Position numbers and translations under genes: made by a program
Shown here: positions 22,487 through 33,380 of the stretch, piece after piece
Layout: each line of letters begins with the position of its first letter
Position numbering within the stretch: the stretch's first letter is position 1
Notes under the pieces: model-generated
Databases searched by the model: none
What the model was told of the DNA's origin: nothing
The model's input: the letters and a program-made list of their open reading frames with translations, nothing else
Assembly: GCF_963676685.1 (NCBI RefSeq)
Contig: NC_092345.1
Span: 51,829,527-51,893,526 of the forward strand
From: Mytilus edulis
Lineage: Eukaryota > Mollusca > Bivalvia > Mytilida > Mytilidae
Reading direction: 5' to 3'
Length of the DNA stretch: 64,000 bases

Positions 22487-25400
22487 CTGAAACATAAGTT
22501 ATATATATAGCACGCCTTTTACGAATTATAAAAAAAGAAGATGTGGTATGATTGCCAATGAGACAACTCTCCTTTAGAGACCAAAATGCACAGACATTAA
22601 CAACTAAAGGTCACCGTACGGCCTTATAACTTATTTAATTCACGAAAAGCGTAGCTTTGAGTGGATTAAATATGTTAATCAATAATGAGTAAGGCGTGTC
22701 TATATATATGATTTGTAACATTTATTTGCTATGACACATGTTAAAGGTTAAACCCTAACCAATAAAACTTTTCTGTTTTAGATACGGCAATCAAATAGTG
22801 GCGTGAATTTTTTTATACTATATCTGATTTCAGAAAATTAATGTCAGTTGGATTTGTTTGACCGATAAAGGTACGTTTAAAATTCAAAGAATAGATGCCG
22901 TTTGATTCATACTCGATAGACATTTATTTATTCTTCCCAAAAGTTCTTTAAAGGGGGGGGGGGTACAAAAGTTTATTCCATGATTATTTGCCATCAAAAC
23001 ATAAAAAAAAGACTTGTAGTTTCAAAGAGGACGTTGTGATAAAAAGGAAACATATCCCTAATACCAATTATGAAGGTAAATCAAAAAGTTCTTTCATTCC
23101 CCGAAACGTGGGAAGATCGGTTTATTGAATGTGTGTTGAATTCATGTAAGGTCCAGGGACAAATTTTTGAAGCCTATTCAATACACGAAAATAGAACTTT
23201 ATGTGTGTGTGTGGGGGGGGGGGGGGGGGGGTGTATGTTTTCTATTCTTCTAAAAAGATATTATGATCCCCAATTTGATGAAAAGTTTTTTTTTTATTCT
23301 GGTCAAGCAGATGACAAAAAATAATTCTGAATCCAGATTTTCCCCATACCTTATCCTATAGTGTTAAATATTGAAAAAAAATAATTTGATTGATAGCGTT
23401 GAAAAACTAAATAAGACTGATCGCTCTTTGTGCGAAAACAAATTTCCGACTGAGACCAAAAAAAAACATATCCCCTTGAAATTCAAATTGTTGCTCCCTT
23501 ATTACTAACCGAAGGAGGCGGAGCTACAGTGTCAATTTTTGAGATGGAAGTTAATGCACTGGTTTAAGCTCCTCCCATTTTTTGCTTTCAAACGAGAAGT
23601 TCTCTACGGTGGGATTGGAGAGTGAAATAACTAAAAAAAAACATTCAGTTAACGCACTCTACTAAAAATAACCGAGTTAACTCACCCGAAGATTAAAGGA
23701 AAATTTACCATTCATGTTACAATGTTCTTTACAAAATATTTGAAGAAAAATTTTCTATTTAAATTTTTTGTTGTTCAAAACCATGATATTTTCATATAAA
23801 TTGATGACAATTTTGGAAACACATGTATTGTCTATGTTAACAATTTTTCATTTATAGCGGAATCAAGATTTAATGGCCTAAATGCCGTAATACGGAGCCC
23901 CGCTAGGGACATGCAAAGAAAAAAAAAATATATTGTGCGCACAACTTAAATAAATTGTGCGCACAATTTAAATATATTGTGCGCACAACTTAAATATAGT
24001 GTGCGCACAAAATAATATATTGTGCGCACAATTTAAATATATTGTGCGCACAAAATAATATAGTGTGCGCACAATTTAAATATATTGTGCGCACAACTTA
24101 AATATATTGTGCGCACAACTTAAATATATTGTGCGCACAACTTAGACATATTGTGCGCACAATTAAATATATTGTGCTGACAACATAATATACATGTAGT
24201 GTGCGTTAAATTCTTTGACCTTACACATGGTAGGGGCTTCAGTGTCTCCTTTTTAAAGTGACAGAATGGAGAAATGCATAAGGTTTTCTTTTGAAATGGG
24301 GCTAGATTACATGGAAATACTCTAGCAAAAAATCGTCAGTGCATTTGTAACGACTCCTGACATGAATACGGAATAAATAACGTTTATTTCGTCTGAAACT
24401 GACTTGGTTTACCAACAGATGCATCGGAAGCCTCCACTTCATATCAGAGTTTATTGGAACGGAATGAAACAGAGTTGGCAATAGAGCGAGGACACTTTCG
24501 AACCTATGTAGACTTTCTTGTAACAAATATACAACTACTATTTGCACTTATAATGCATTATACTTTATTTCTGAAAATCTCAAGATTTGGTTTTGATTGG
24601 CACAAGACTGACATGTTCCTCAATTCACGACTTGGATTTTGTTATGCTCCGTCGACGATAGAAATGGCCATTATATTTAAAAGTCTTTACGTCCGTCCGT
24701 TCGTCCGTTCGTCTCTGTTTATGGTAAATGATTTGGTTATAGTTTATGATGAAGTTTTTGTGTCTGACTGACTTTGTTTGTTCATGATTAAGTACGATTT
24801 TTACCCAAAATGTACTGTTCGTTATTGAAATGTGACGGTGTGTTCAGTCTAAGAAATTCACCATGAAATTGTGATCAAATAGAGATAAAACTGAGAACAT
24901 ATATAAATCAAAAGATGCAATATGAGTGCCAATGAGACAGCTCTCCATCCAAGTCATAATTTATGAAAAGTGAAAAATTATTGGTTATAGTACGGTTTTC
25001 ATTACGTAGCGTTGGCTCACACCTAACAGCAAACTATAAAAGTCCCAAAATAACTGTAACAAAACGATAAACATATATGAACCACACCAATAAACAGAAT
25101 ACCACTGAATAACATGTTTCCGACATAGAACAGTATGTTAATTATGATTTAGAATTTTTTTAAGAGTTGTGTACAAATGTTTCAGGCCAAGTTATAGATT
25201 CATTCTGATTAAAAGAAAAGAGGGCAAGAGGTCACTGATAGTATCTATTTTTGATCGATTTCATTATACATGTACAATTTTACAGAATATTGTTCGTATT
25301 CATTATGAAACTGAAATGTTACGAAGCAATCTAGGAATAGTCAATGAAAAAGTATTCCTCAGTGATGTTTTTTGAAAACAAACGAAACAATTATGATTCA

Positions 25401-28400
25401 ATGTTTCCAAATATGGTCCGTTTTGGGGCATCATTTGTTCATAAACTTGTGGCCCGATTGATCGCGATCAATGCGAGTACCAATGAGACAACATAATACA
25501 TATACACCATGATAGCTCATACAAATACGGGTTATATTCTTCTCATATATTTTATGATGGTATGGTACGCAACCCCTAACGGGAGTGATTGTGCTTGATA
25601 TTCAAATAATTAAGACGGTCATAATCTTTCAATCAGTTAAATTAAGGTGTGGAGCTGGTATGTCAGTAACTGCTATAGGCACCATAGTAGTCCTTTGTTA
25701 ATTTATGTATCATTGTCATTTTATTAAGTTTCATAATTTAAGTTTCTTTTGAATTTTTTGAAAAGCTATATTTTTACCGGCTGTTTCCCAACCAAATTAC
25801 AGTGGAAAAACATTGTCAATAGTGCGATCAACCTGGATGAGAAACATCAAAAGGAAGAGCGAATGCGTAGTTACAACGATTTTACACGATTTCTAAGATT
25901 GTCTGAGAACAATGGCTATGATTTTATATGGCAATATGCAAAATATACTAGCAGACTTCGAACCGCTAAACATGTAGCTAAACTTTGGTCTACTCCCCCG
26001 ACTAGCGAAAACTGCAACTTGTGTGGACACTTTGTTCAAGATACACTTTACCATTAAATTAGAATGTGCACAGAACTTCAATGCAAACACAAAGACACTT
26101 GCTATATAAAAGATTATCAGAAATGACTAGTGACAATTTCTTATACACACTGCTTTCAAAATCAGACGAGTACGTGTCCTGTTTTCTGCTTGGCAATCAC
26201 GAAGCTCTATTGGACTTTTTAACACCAGAGCATTGTTTAGACGTCTTTAACGAAGGATTTTCCTATCTTAAATACTGTAGACTGTAAATACTCTTGAATT
26301 CAAAATATTTAGTGACATTAATTCTATTATCTAATATCAAAACTTTGTAATTGTACATAATTTATATGCATTTTGTCAATCTCCTTTAGGAGGAAATAAA
26401 GTATGATGGAACTGAGTTTTACTGTCGGTATTGCTGTTTTTTTTTTGTATCTGCATTGGCTAGAGGTACAAAAATAGGGTTGAGATCTCACAAAACATGT
26501 TTAACTCCGCCGCATTTTTGTGTCCGTCCAAGGTCAGGAGCCTCTGGCCTTTGTGTTGATCTTCTATGAAGTTTAATTTTAGTTTCTTTTATATATTTTG
26601 GATAAATAAAGGAAGATGTGATATGAGTGCCAATGAGACAACTCTCCATCCAAGTCACTATTTATTAAAGTAAACCATTATTGGTCAAGGTACGATCTTT
26701 GACACGTAGCTTAGGCTCACAAACAGCAAGCTCTAAAGGGTCCCCGAAATTAATAGTGTAAAACCATTCAAACCGGAAAACCAACGGCCTAATTTATATA
26801 AAAAACGAGAAACGAGAAACACAATTTAGTATGACGTCCATTATCGCTGAACTAGTACATATTTTTGTTTATGGGCCAGCTGAAGCGCGCCTTGGGTGCG
26901 ATATTTTCTTGCTGTATTGAAGAACCAAATGTATCTGAGAAACAAACCGTCTTATAATTATTTTGTACATTAAATACAGTAAAACTATACCTTTATTATC
27001 GTATCTAAAAAATAGACCAATTCTGAGATATTTAAAATTGACCAATAAACCATGAAAATAAAGTCAAGGTCAGACAAATATATATACATTACAATCATTC
27101 CACAAAACAAATAAAATTCACATATTCCTTATAGTATCTGAAAAACAGACCAAACAAGAAACAAATAACACGAACCATGAAATATAAAATCAAGGTCAGA
27201 TTAATATTACTGCAAGATAGACAATTACACCATACAAACATTCCGTACATCAAATATATCTAGCTAAATGATTATAGTATCCGAGAAATACACCTAAACA
27301 CAAAAACATTACTTTGCCGGACCACTTAACCCTGAAAATCAGGTCAAGGTCAGATGACTACTGTCAAGTTTACATTTAGACATTAAAATCGTTTCATACA
27401 ACCGAATATAGAAGAACTATTGCATTTGGTATATGAGATTTCGTCTACACCACGAACATTTAACCTTGTTGAATGATCAATAAAATGAGTTCATGGTCAA
27501 GTTAAAACTGTTTTCCAAATTTTGGGCGCACACAATATCATATTGTGCGCACAATATGTTTAAGTTGTGCGCACAATATATTTAAATTGTGCGCACAATA
27601 TATTTAATTGTGCGCACAATATATTTAAGTTGTGCGCACAATATATTTAAGTTGTGCGCACAATATATTATTTTGTGCACACAATATAATTATGTTGTGC
27701 GCACACTATATTATGTTGTGCGCACAATATATTTTTTTTTCTTTGCATGTCCCTAGCGGGGCTCCGTATAAATGAGTTATATACTAGCCACAAAAAGAAA
27801 CGATATCCAGATTTTATCAAAAATATCTACTTTATTTTTCAACAATATTATTTTAGTTTTGTATTTTATGAAACAATAACATAAAAGCATACAAACTTTA
27901 TAACAAAGATAACAAATCACAATAAATTTTCCTTATTGCACGGACTGTTTGAAGATATTGTTGTCAAAACCAAAAGTTGAAGAGTTAATATCGCGTATGG
28001 CCACCTCTTGCGTTGATAACAGCAGTCAATCGCTAAAATAACGTTATTTTCCGGTAAAACAAAAACAAAAGTGCAGTAACCTACAGACTTATGACTCTTT
28101 TCGAACATATAACTAGTCGCAATCAATAATATTTTGTTATTATTATGAAAAAATGTTGGGTATCGTTTCTTTTTTTGGCTAGTATATTATTAGAAACAAA
28201 ACACGAAAAGGAGAAAAAATACTGTTCGTAAGATCAGAATCGGAATTGAACTCTATCGATATTTCTATCGGGTCCGATACAGTGAAAACGATAGAATTTA
28301 TTCTTGCATAGGCGATATAGCACTTTTTACAATAAAATCCTGGTCAAACAGTTATGATTTATATTAGTACTTTATCATTCTGTTTTAAAAATTGATGTGA

Positions 28401-31400
28401 AATAGTAGTATGGCTAATCTTCGAACGGAGCTTGTTTGTGGAATCCATGCTCATCATCATTTCACATCTAAATTATGAAAAGTTGGAAGCCTTTAATTGG
28501 ACATACACATTCTGTCAGTCATTTGCCTCTTGTTCACAATGGGGAGATAGAAGTGTTATGTCGAGCAGAATTTTTTGTTGTAAGTCAACTTCACACGTAA
28601 AATAGCACAAAAGTTTGACGTCAAAAGCACATTTGCATGTTTACAAGTCTATCCTGGCTGAATATTTGTATGCCACAACTCTGAACTGCGACTTATCTAT
28701 AATACATCCGATACGTTTCACTTACAAAATATTCGTTTGGTGTTTTCGTACGGCTGATGGCATGTCGATAGATATTATTTTTACATATTAAGTTGTTCCC
28801 GCAATGTTCTGTATGATATTCATAAAACATGTATATGTTCGGTTGGTTTCAATAAAAACTTCATAATAGTGCGAGTGGAACGATTTAAGGTGGTTCCTAA
28901 CACTACAGTTTTTTATGTTTTAAATTGGGGAAATTAAAGGGGCACTAGCTGTCAAAATGATGTTCACCGATTCGACTTAAATTCTCAAATTTTTAAATAT
29001 AACGTACTACAACACATATCAAAATTACAATAAAACAGAAATAAATAAACAGTCAATTATGCATATACCAGATAATAAAAATTAGAATTTCGTGGGTTTT
29101 TTTTCTAGGCACCATCTAATAAACTATCGAGATACCTCAGAAAACTGCCGACGGTCATATAACACGATATAAAATAAACATGAATATAAATTGATAGCGA
29201 CCTCGTGTAATTGGATTTTTTCCATGTCTGTTTGATTTCATGTTATAGGTAAAGAAAATAAGGAAAATAATAACACAGATCGAAATATGCTATTAAACAC
29301 TATTGAAAAAAAACCAAATTGATTTAAGTCTCAATTTTTATGTGGCATAGTGATAGCCAGTGATAGGATATGAATGTTATCACCTGTGATTAAAGATTTC
29401 AACCAGGTGTTCTCTTCCTTATTTTCAATGTTAACTAAGGATCCATATTCCTTTTGACATTCAGCCTACAAATAAATGTAAAACGTTAGAAAAAAAGTAA
29501 AATAAAAAAAAAACAAAACTACTGAGTAAAATTCAAAACATTTCTATGACAGGACATGTTGATAAAATGACTTTCTATTATGTCAGTTGTTTAGTAAAAT
29601 TTAAGATAATTTCAAAACACGCTCACAGATTTTTTCATGATTTTTTTCTAAAGAACACGCGAGAACAAATGTAGAAGAAATACATAGTATATTGAGAACA
29701 AATGGTTATGAGTGTGGTTTGAAAGGCCAACACTTTGGAAGGTCAGCCTTGTATGATGGAGTTACAATTTTCAGTACAATAACAAAAGAAACTTGATATT
29801 TACAAATGAACTGATATTAATATACGGATTAGAGGGTTAATTCTGATGCTTACCCTTCCGGAGCACCTGAGATCACCCCCTGATTTTTTATGGGGTACGT
29901 GTTACTTAGTCTTTAGTTTTCTATGCTGTGTCTTGTGTACTATTATTTGTCTGTTTGTATTTATCTTTTTCTTTTTTTTAACCATGGCGTTGTCAGTTTG
30001 TTTTTGATCTATGAGTTTGACTGTCCCTTTGGTATCTTTCGACCCTCTTTTCTAAGGGTTGATTTATTAGTGAAAGACAAGGTATGATAATAACGTCGAT
30101 GATATTTTTCAGCATATTAGTCAAAAAGGGTGTTCAATTTATTCTTTGCCTTTTAATAGCGCGGAACTACATAAGAAGGTGTATGGGATTTAAAGAAGAG
30201 AGTATAATGGGCCAAAATATAAAGAATAGAAAAAAGACTAAACAAATTAAATTATAGCGAATTTTCAGGTTTCTAATATAAATTGTATATAAAACAAAAA
30301 TAAAAAATAGAAAACATTTGGCATAAACAATTACAATATACAGAAATGACCAGACCCTTACCCTTTTGTAAACTTTTGTAAAAACTAAAAATGCCAGCCT
30401 CGTTCATGTCGTAATACCAGATTGTCTAGATTTTGATTACAATTTTAGAATTTAGCAAAAAATTTAATAAAATGAAAAATTGATAACATATAACCAATCA
30501 AGAAAGGAAAAAAAAAATAATAGGATAGTGAATAATGGTTATCAAAAATGGTCCGAAAAAAAAGACTACATATTATGATCATTAAGACAATCAAATGAAG
30601 ACATACATAAATCATCTACATCATGATGTTTCAATAATTGGCATTCGACTGTTTACGAAAGTCTCTGAGTATACACGTTTTCATGAAATTTAGTTATTTA
30701 CTACCTTTCGAAAATTACATATGAGTACTTATTTTTCCTAGTTTTAAATAACATTTTAACTGCTAAATAAGGGAACAATTTAATTTACAAAACATCACTT
30801 GAAACACCAACAAACACTAAGAGACATTTTATGAAGAGGGAATCATAGCTAATCATTAGTCTGCACTTTATGTCCTAAAAATTTTAATCGAAGACTAAAG
30901 AATGAAACCTTTTTTTCATTTTACTGTAATTATCAACCTAGTCGTGATGGTGTCTGCAAAACTTTCGAAGACATGACCTGAACATAACTATTACAAATCA
31001 TATCCTTTTAATTAAGATTTAATCATATTTTATATTGCAGAAGCTGCCAGTCTATGGTGTAAAGTAATATATTACTTCAGCATTTTCCCATGTCGTCTTT
31101 TCATAAACGATCAAATAACAGTAGTCCATAAATAGCATCCAATCGGTAGGACATTTCTTTGAGTCTGTAACATAAAACATTAACAGAAAAATATCTATGA
31201 CAATATTGTTTATATACAGCATACATTTTCATCTGTTTCTTTCGGAATTATATAGAAAAAAATATACCTGAAAATAAAAAGTGTTGAAACTAGTTCGCAT
31301 TGAATTTGATGGTCGTTTTTTCTTTCTTCATTTCGGACTTTCGTTATTGGCTTTGAATGTTTAAATAATACCTGCATTTATCTTATCATGAACATTACTA

Positions 31401-33137
31401 TTCTTATGTTAAAACCGTGAATCATAACAAGTAAAATAACATGAATTTATAGTTATCAAAGGTACCAGGATTATAATTTAGTACGCCAGACGCGCGTTTC
31501 GTCTACACAATACTCATCAGTGACGCTCATATCGAATACCGAACTCCAAGGAAAATTTCAAACGGAAAGTCTCTTTAATAATAAATGGCAACATGAAAAG
31601 CTCAAATTCATCAAACGAATCGATCATCTGACTTTATAATCACTAAAATTAAGTCAGAATTTCATGTTTAATCTTGAAATCTTGTTAGTTTATTTTACTA
31701 TTATTTATGAATACTGAATGCAAGAAAAGAGAGGATAGGTATGTACGTCGACATACTTAGGTCTAATATGTACATCCTCGATCAAACAAAGTAAAAATAA
31801 TAATAAAAAAACGACAAAAACAGAAGATATTAAATATTTATCAACACTAAATAATTTAAAACAAATCACATACGTCACACACTGACTGATTTTTAATTAT
31901 CAAAAGCATATACACATGTGAAGGATAAAAATGTTGTTTTAAAGGAGAAAGTTCGGTAATGGCAATATTTCGCCCCTATAATTAGTTTTTAAAAGTTTCA
32001 AGATAACAATTGATAATGTTGATGAAAAGACAAATCTACCAAATATTGTCAAAGTTTTATTTTAAAGCGTTGATTTGTACATCTCACATAGTAAAAAAAT
32101 GGAGATTTTGCGATATTTGACAAAATCATGTATATATTTCAAACAACTATATGCCTAGGTAATATAGAGCGCAGGCGTCGACAATTATTTTTTTCAAGTC
32201 AGATACTAGTATGTAAAACGTTATAACAAACATTATCTTAAAAGATCTTTTTGTCGCCGCATAAGTTCTATGTTTCCTGTCCCGAAAATCAATGGACATT
32301 TACGCGTTTTCATTGAAATATTCTAAAGGGTATCTGTGTGTGGACCGTAAGTCCCCGAGTGTATCATCAGCTCAGTAGTCAGTGCTAAGGTACTGACATG
32401 ATTTATAAATAAGCTCAATTAAAATTTCTTGTTCAAAACTTAAAAAATAAAGTTTTCTACTACCTAGGGCCAAATTTAACTTAAGAGGAATTGGTTGTTC
32501 TGATTAGGTACTTTTCAATCAAATACTTCCAAGCCTTTCAGCGTATTTGCGCATAAATGGCTTTTGGAATGTTTATATTTGAGAGTTACAGGTTGAGGTA
32601 TATCTACAAAATCGCATTGGAGGGACACAACTTATAAAATGTTTCTTGGAAGGCCAATAATACTTTGTATGCAGCTGTATTACCTTTGTCATATCTCATT
32701 ACCATGGAGATCAATTGGCAATGTTCCTTCAGTGATGGTCCATTGACTTTGAATATTTCATGTTAAAGTAGATCTGTCGTGATCCTCTCATTGTGTTATA
32801 TAAAGAATTAATAGCATGTAAATGGAAATGAAAATGACTGATCAAACTTACATGAGGGCTGGTATATCCGCCATTTTGAAGCTTGTATAGGTGTTAAATC
32901 CCCTTCAGAGTTTGAGTGGATCAAACATATCTTCTGAAGAGAGTTATAGCTGTAATAAGTACATATTTTAGCAAATTGGCACATAACAGCACAAGACACG
33001 GCTGATGGTGCAGTAATTTTTGAGTCAAACACCTGGAATTGTTTCTGATCATATTTCAATACGTACTTGGTAGTCATAATAGACAGAGCTGTTTTGACGG
33101 AAACTACCAACCATGGAATATATCTTGTGAGTATCAT
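22245..33137 (-). CDS. PAN/apple-like + C-type lectin domain protein, secreted lectin (whole gene)
   Basis: Four exons join with matching phases: 33137-32852, 31164-31076, 29465-29384 and 22486-22245, giving 699 nt and 232 residues. Residues 25-95 look like a PAN/apple module: Cys49, Cys53, Cys59 and Cys71 with YYSYN and a W-R-IY end. Residues 100-222 are a C-type lectin domain: CPTDWMLFMDYCY, a W-x2-A-x3-C box, DDAWIGL, EPD at 186-188 and WND at 208-210, ending in YIC. EPD plus WND suggests calcium-dependent sugar binding; EPN would suggest mannose and QPD galactose, so specificity is open. Four extra Cys lie at 193, 195, 197 and 201. The start is the ATG at 33137; an ATG 21 codons upstream is also in frame. 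The N-terminal hydrophobic stretch is a weak signal peptide. Bivalve lectins of this kind act in mucus and haemolymph defence; a role here is inferred. Confidence 0.85.
22550..22640 (+). repeat. Dispersed repeat with CCAATGAGACAACTCTCC (fragment)
   Basis: GATGTGGTATGATTGCCAATGAG followed by ACAACTCTCC belongs to a family with longer copies at about 24906-25110, 26607-26830, 47932-48160, 56993-57330 and 57470-57860, and inverted copies at 54180-54530, 58325-58620, 61540-61790 and 62250-62330. The better copies go on with CTCACACCGAACAGCAAGCT and AAAACCATTCAAACGGGAAA. It is the most abundant family in the window. Confidence 0.8.
23213..23231 (+). repeat. Run of 19 G after a GT run
   Basis: An uninterrupted G tract follows a short GTGTGT run inside the lectin intron. 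A second run of 11 G lies near 22953-22963. Such tracts can fold as G-quadruplexes and are prone to length change and sequencing error. Confidence 0.85.
24201..25748. other. Interior of the palindrome-array block, left part
   Basis: A copy of the CCAATGAGACA family lies at about 24906-25110. Open frames at 24302-24547 (-) and 24454-24771 (+) overlap each other and show no domain. Nothing else was recognised. Confidence 0.45.
25749..26287 (+). pseudogene. Non-LTR retrotransposon (LINE) reverse transcriptase, C-terminal fragment
   Basis: The frame at 25749-26057 includes KWKNIVNSAINL-like residues, a KYTSRLRTAKHVAKLW segment and CNLCGHFVQDTLYH, the CxxC…H zinc-knuckle-like motif found after the reverse transcriptase in many LINEs. 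Translation then shifts frame and continues at 26066-26287 with LYKRLSEMTSDNF…LLSKSDEYVSCFLLG and ends in TAA. All polymerase motifs upstream are absent, as in a 5'-truncated insertion. It lies antisense in the lectin intron. The exact clade cannot be told from this part. Confidence 0.75.
26607..26935 (+). repeat. CCAATGAGACA-family repeat followed by a copy of the 13905-type family
   Basis: 26607-26830 matches the family described at 22550. At 26822-26935 it runs directly into GACGTCCATTATCGCTGAAC…GGGCCAGCTGAAG, the end of the other family. The adjacency may be a composite insertion. Confidence 0.65.
26936..27528. other. Degenerate tandem DNA inside the palindrome-array block
   Basis: The phrases GTATCTGAGAAAC/GTATCTGAAAAACAG/GTATCCGAGAAATAC and GTCAAGGTCAGA recur about every 110-150 bp from 26930 to 27490, suggesting an old tandem array of four or five units. 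There is no gene. Confidence 0.5.
27782..28184. mobile_element. TA-flanked MITE with ~27-bp terminal inverted repeats
   Basis: The left end reads TACTAGCCACAAAAAGAAAC then GATATCC. The right end on the opposite strand reads TACTAGCCAAAAAAAGAAAC then GATACC. A TA dinucleotide lies outside each end (27780-27781 and 28185-28186), the target duplication expected for Tc1/mariner-type elements. At 403 bp it carries no transposase; a 69-codon frame on - has none of its motifs. It sits about 10 bp from the end of the palindrome-array block. Confidence 0.8.
28185..29383. other. Lectin intron 3, proximal part
   Basis: AT-rich intron. AAAGGGGCACTAGCT at about 28938 also occurs near 50775, marking another dispersed family. 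No coding exon was found between the MITE and exon 3. Confidence 0.5.
29384..29465 (-). CDS. Lectin gene exon 3
   Basis: The acceptor is TTTATTTGTAG and the donor is CACAG/GTGATA. The exon enters in phase 0 and leaves in phase 1. Its 27 codons encode AECQKEYGSLVNIENKEENT followed by WLKSLIT, the conserved Cys and the 'hLVxI…E…W' strand of a C-type lectin domain. Both joins preserve the domain's spacing exactly. Confidence 0.9.
29820..30065 (-). repeat. Dispersed repeat, CCCGTCGT family (inverted copy, in lectin intron 2)
   Basis: Words from the copies at 16440 and 36340 appear inverted: GGAGCACCTGAGATCACCCC, TTAGTCTTTAGTTTTCTATG, ACCATGGCGTTGTCAGTTTG and TGACTGTCCCTTTGGTATCTTTCG. Non-coding. 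Confidence 0.7.
31076..31164 (-). CDS. Lectin gene exon 2 (start of C-type lectin domain)
   Basis: The acceptor is TTATGTTACAG and the donor is GCTGAA/GTAATA. The exon enters in phase 1, completing a Tyr codon begun in exon 1, and leaves in phase 0. It encodes SKKCPTDWMLFMDYCYL and TTWENAE, the first disulphide pair and W-x2-A box of a C-type lectin domain. Confidence 0.88.
31165..32851. other. Lectin intron 1
   Basis: It contains a copy of the GACGCGCG-type repeat at 31449-31560, followed at once by words of the AAAGTC family. The remainder is AT-rich without a recognised feature. Confidence 0.5.
32852..33137 (-). CDS. Lectin gene exon 1 (PAN/apple-like domain)
   Basis: The donor CTCAT/GTAAGT is close to consensus and leaves in phase 1, as exon 2 requires. 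The exon encodes a short hydrophobic N-terminus and a module with Cys49, Cys53, Cys59 and Cys71, YYSYN and ICLIHS, and a KWRIYQPS end, which is the pattern of PAN/apple domains. The start is set at the ATG at 33135-33137. The open frame extends to an upstream ATG at 33200, and a repeat begins just beyond, so the true 5' end could instead lie in another exon. Confidence 0.75.
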
Positions 33138-33183
33138 TTCGAAATCCAACAAGAATAATAATAAGATAGATTGTTCGTATAAA

Positions 33184-33300
33184 GTAAAAAGTAAAATCAC
33201 AAAAATACTGAACTCCGTGGAAAGTTTTAAAAGTAAAGTCCCTAATCAAATGGCAAAATCAAAAGCTCAAACACATCGAACGAATGACATCAACGACTGA
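33184..33300 (+). repeat. 'AAAGTCCCTAATCAAATGGC' family repeat (copy 3)
   Basis: AAATCACAAAAATACTGAAC followed by AAAGTCCCTAATCAAATGGC and AAAGCTCAAACACATCGAAC matches the copies at 8465 and 55150. It lies directly upstream of the lectin's first exon. Confidence 0.75.
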
Positions 33301-33380
33301 TTGGTTGTTTGTTGCTACAACAATAAGAAATGTTTTCGCTGTTATACTATAAAACGAGACAATTAACATACGAGAGTCCT

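Larger units (their letters stand above)
23895..27770. mobile_element. Two oppositely oriented arrays of the palindrome TTGTGCGCACAA with shared outer ends
   Basis: The left array (about 23930-24200) has eleven good copies plus one degenerate copy of a ~20-bp unit centred on the perfect palindrome TTGTGCGCACAA. The right array (about 27529-27735) has about ten, some altered. Outside each array is the same ~30-bp block in inverted orientation: ATACGGAGCCCCGCTAGGGA then CATGCAAAG and a run of A. The whole could be one 3.9-kb element with long composite inverted ends, or two solo copies facing each other. The interior contains a LINE fragment and dispersed repeats but no transposase I recognise. 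It lies in the last intron of the lectin gene. Confidence 0.7.

Noticed and set aside
23070-23324. 84-codon frame on + running through the G tract
   Set aside because: It depends on a homopolymer run and has no domain; it lies antisense in the lectin intron.
23930-24200. CRISPR-like short palindromic repeats
   Set aside because: The ~20-bp units have no spacers between them and are paired with an inverted array; host context is eukaryotic.
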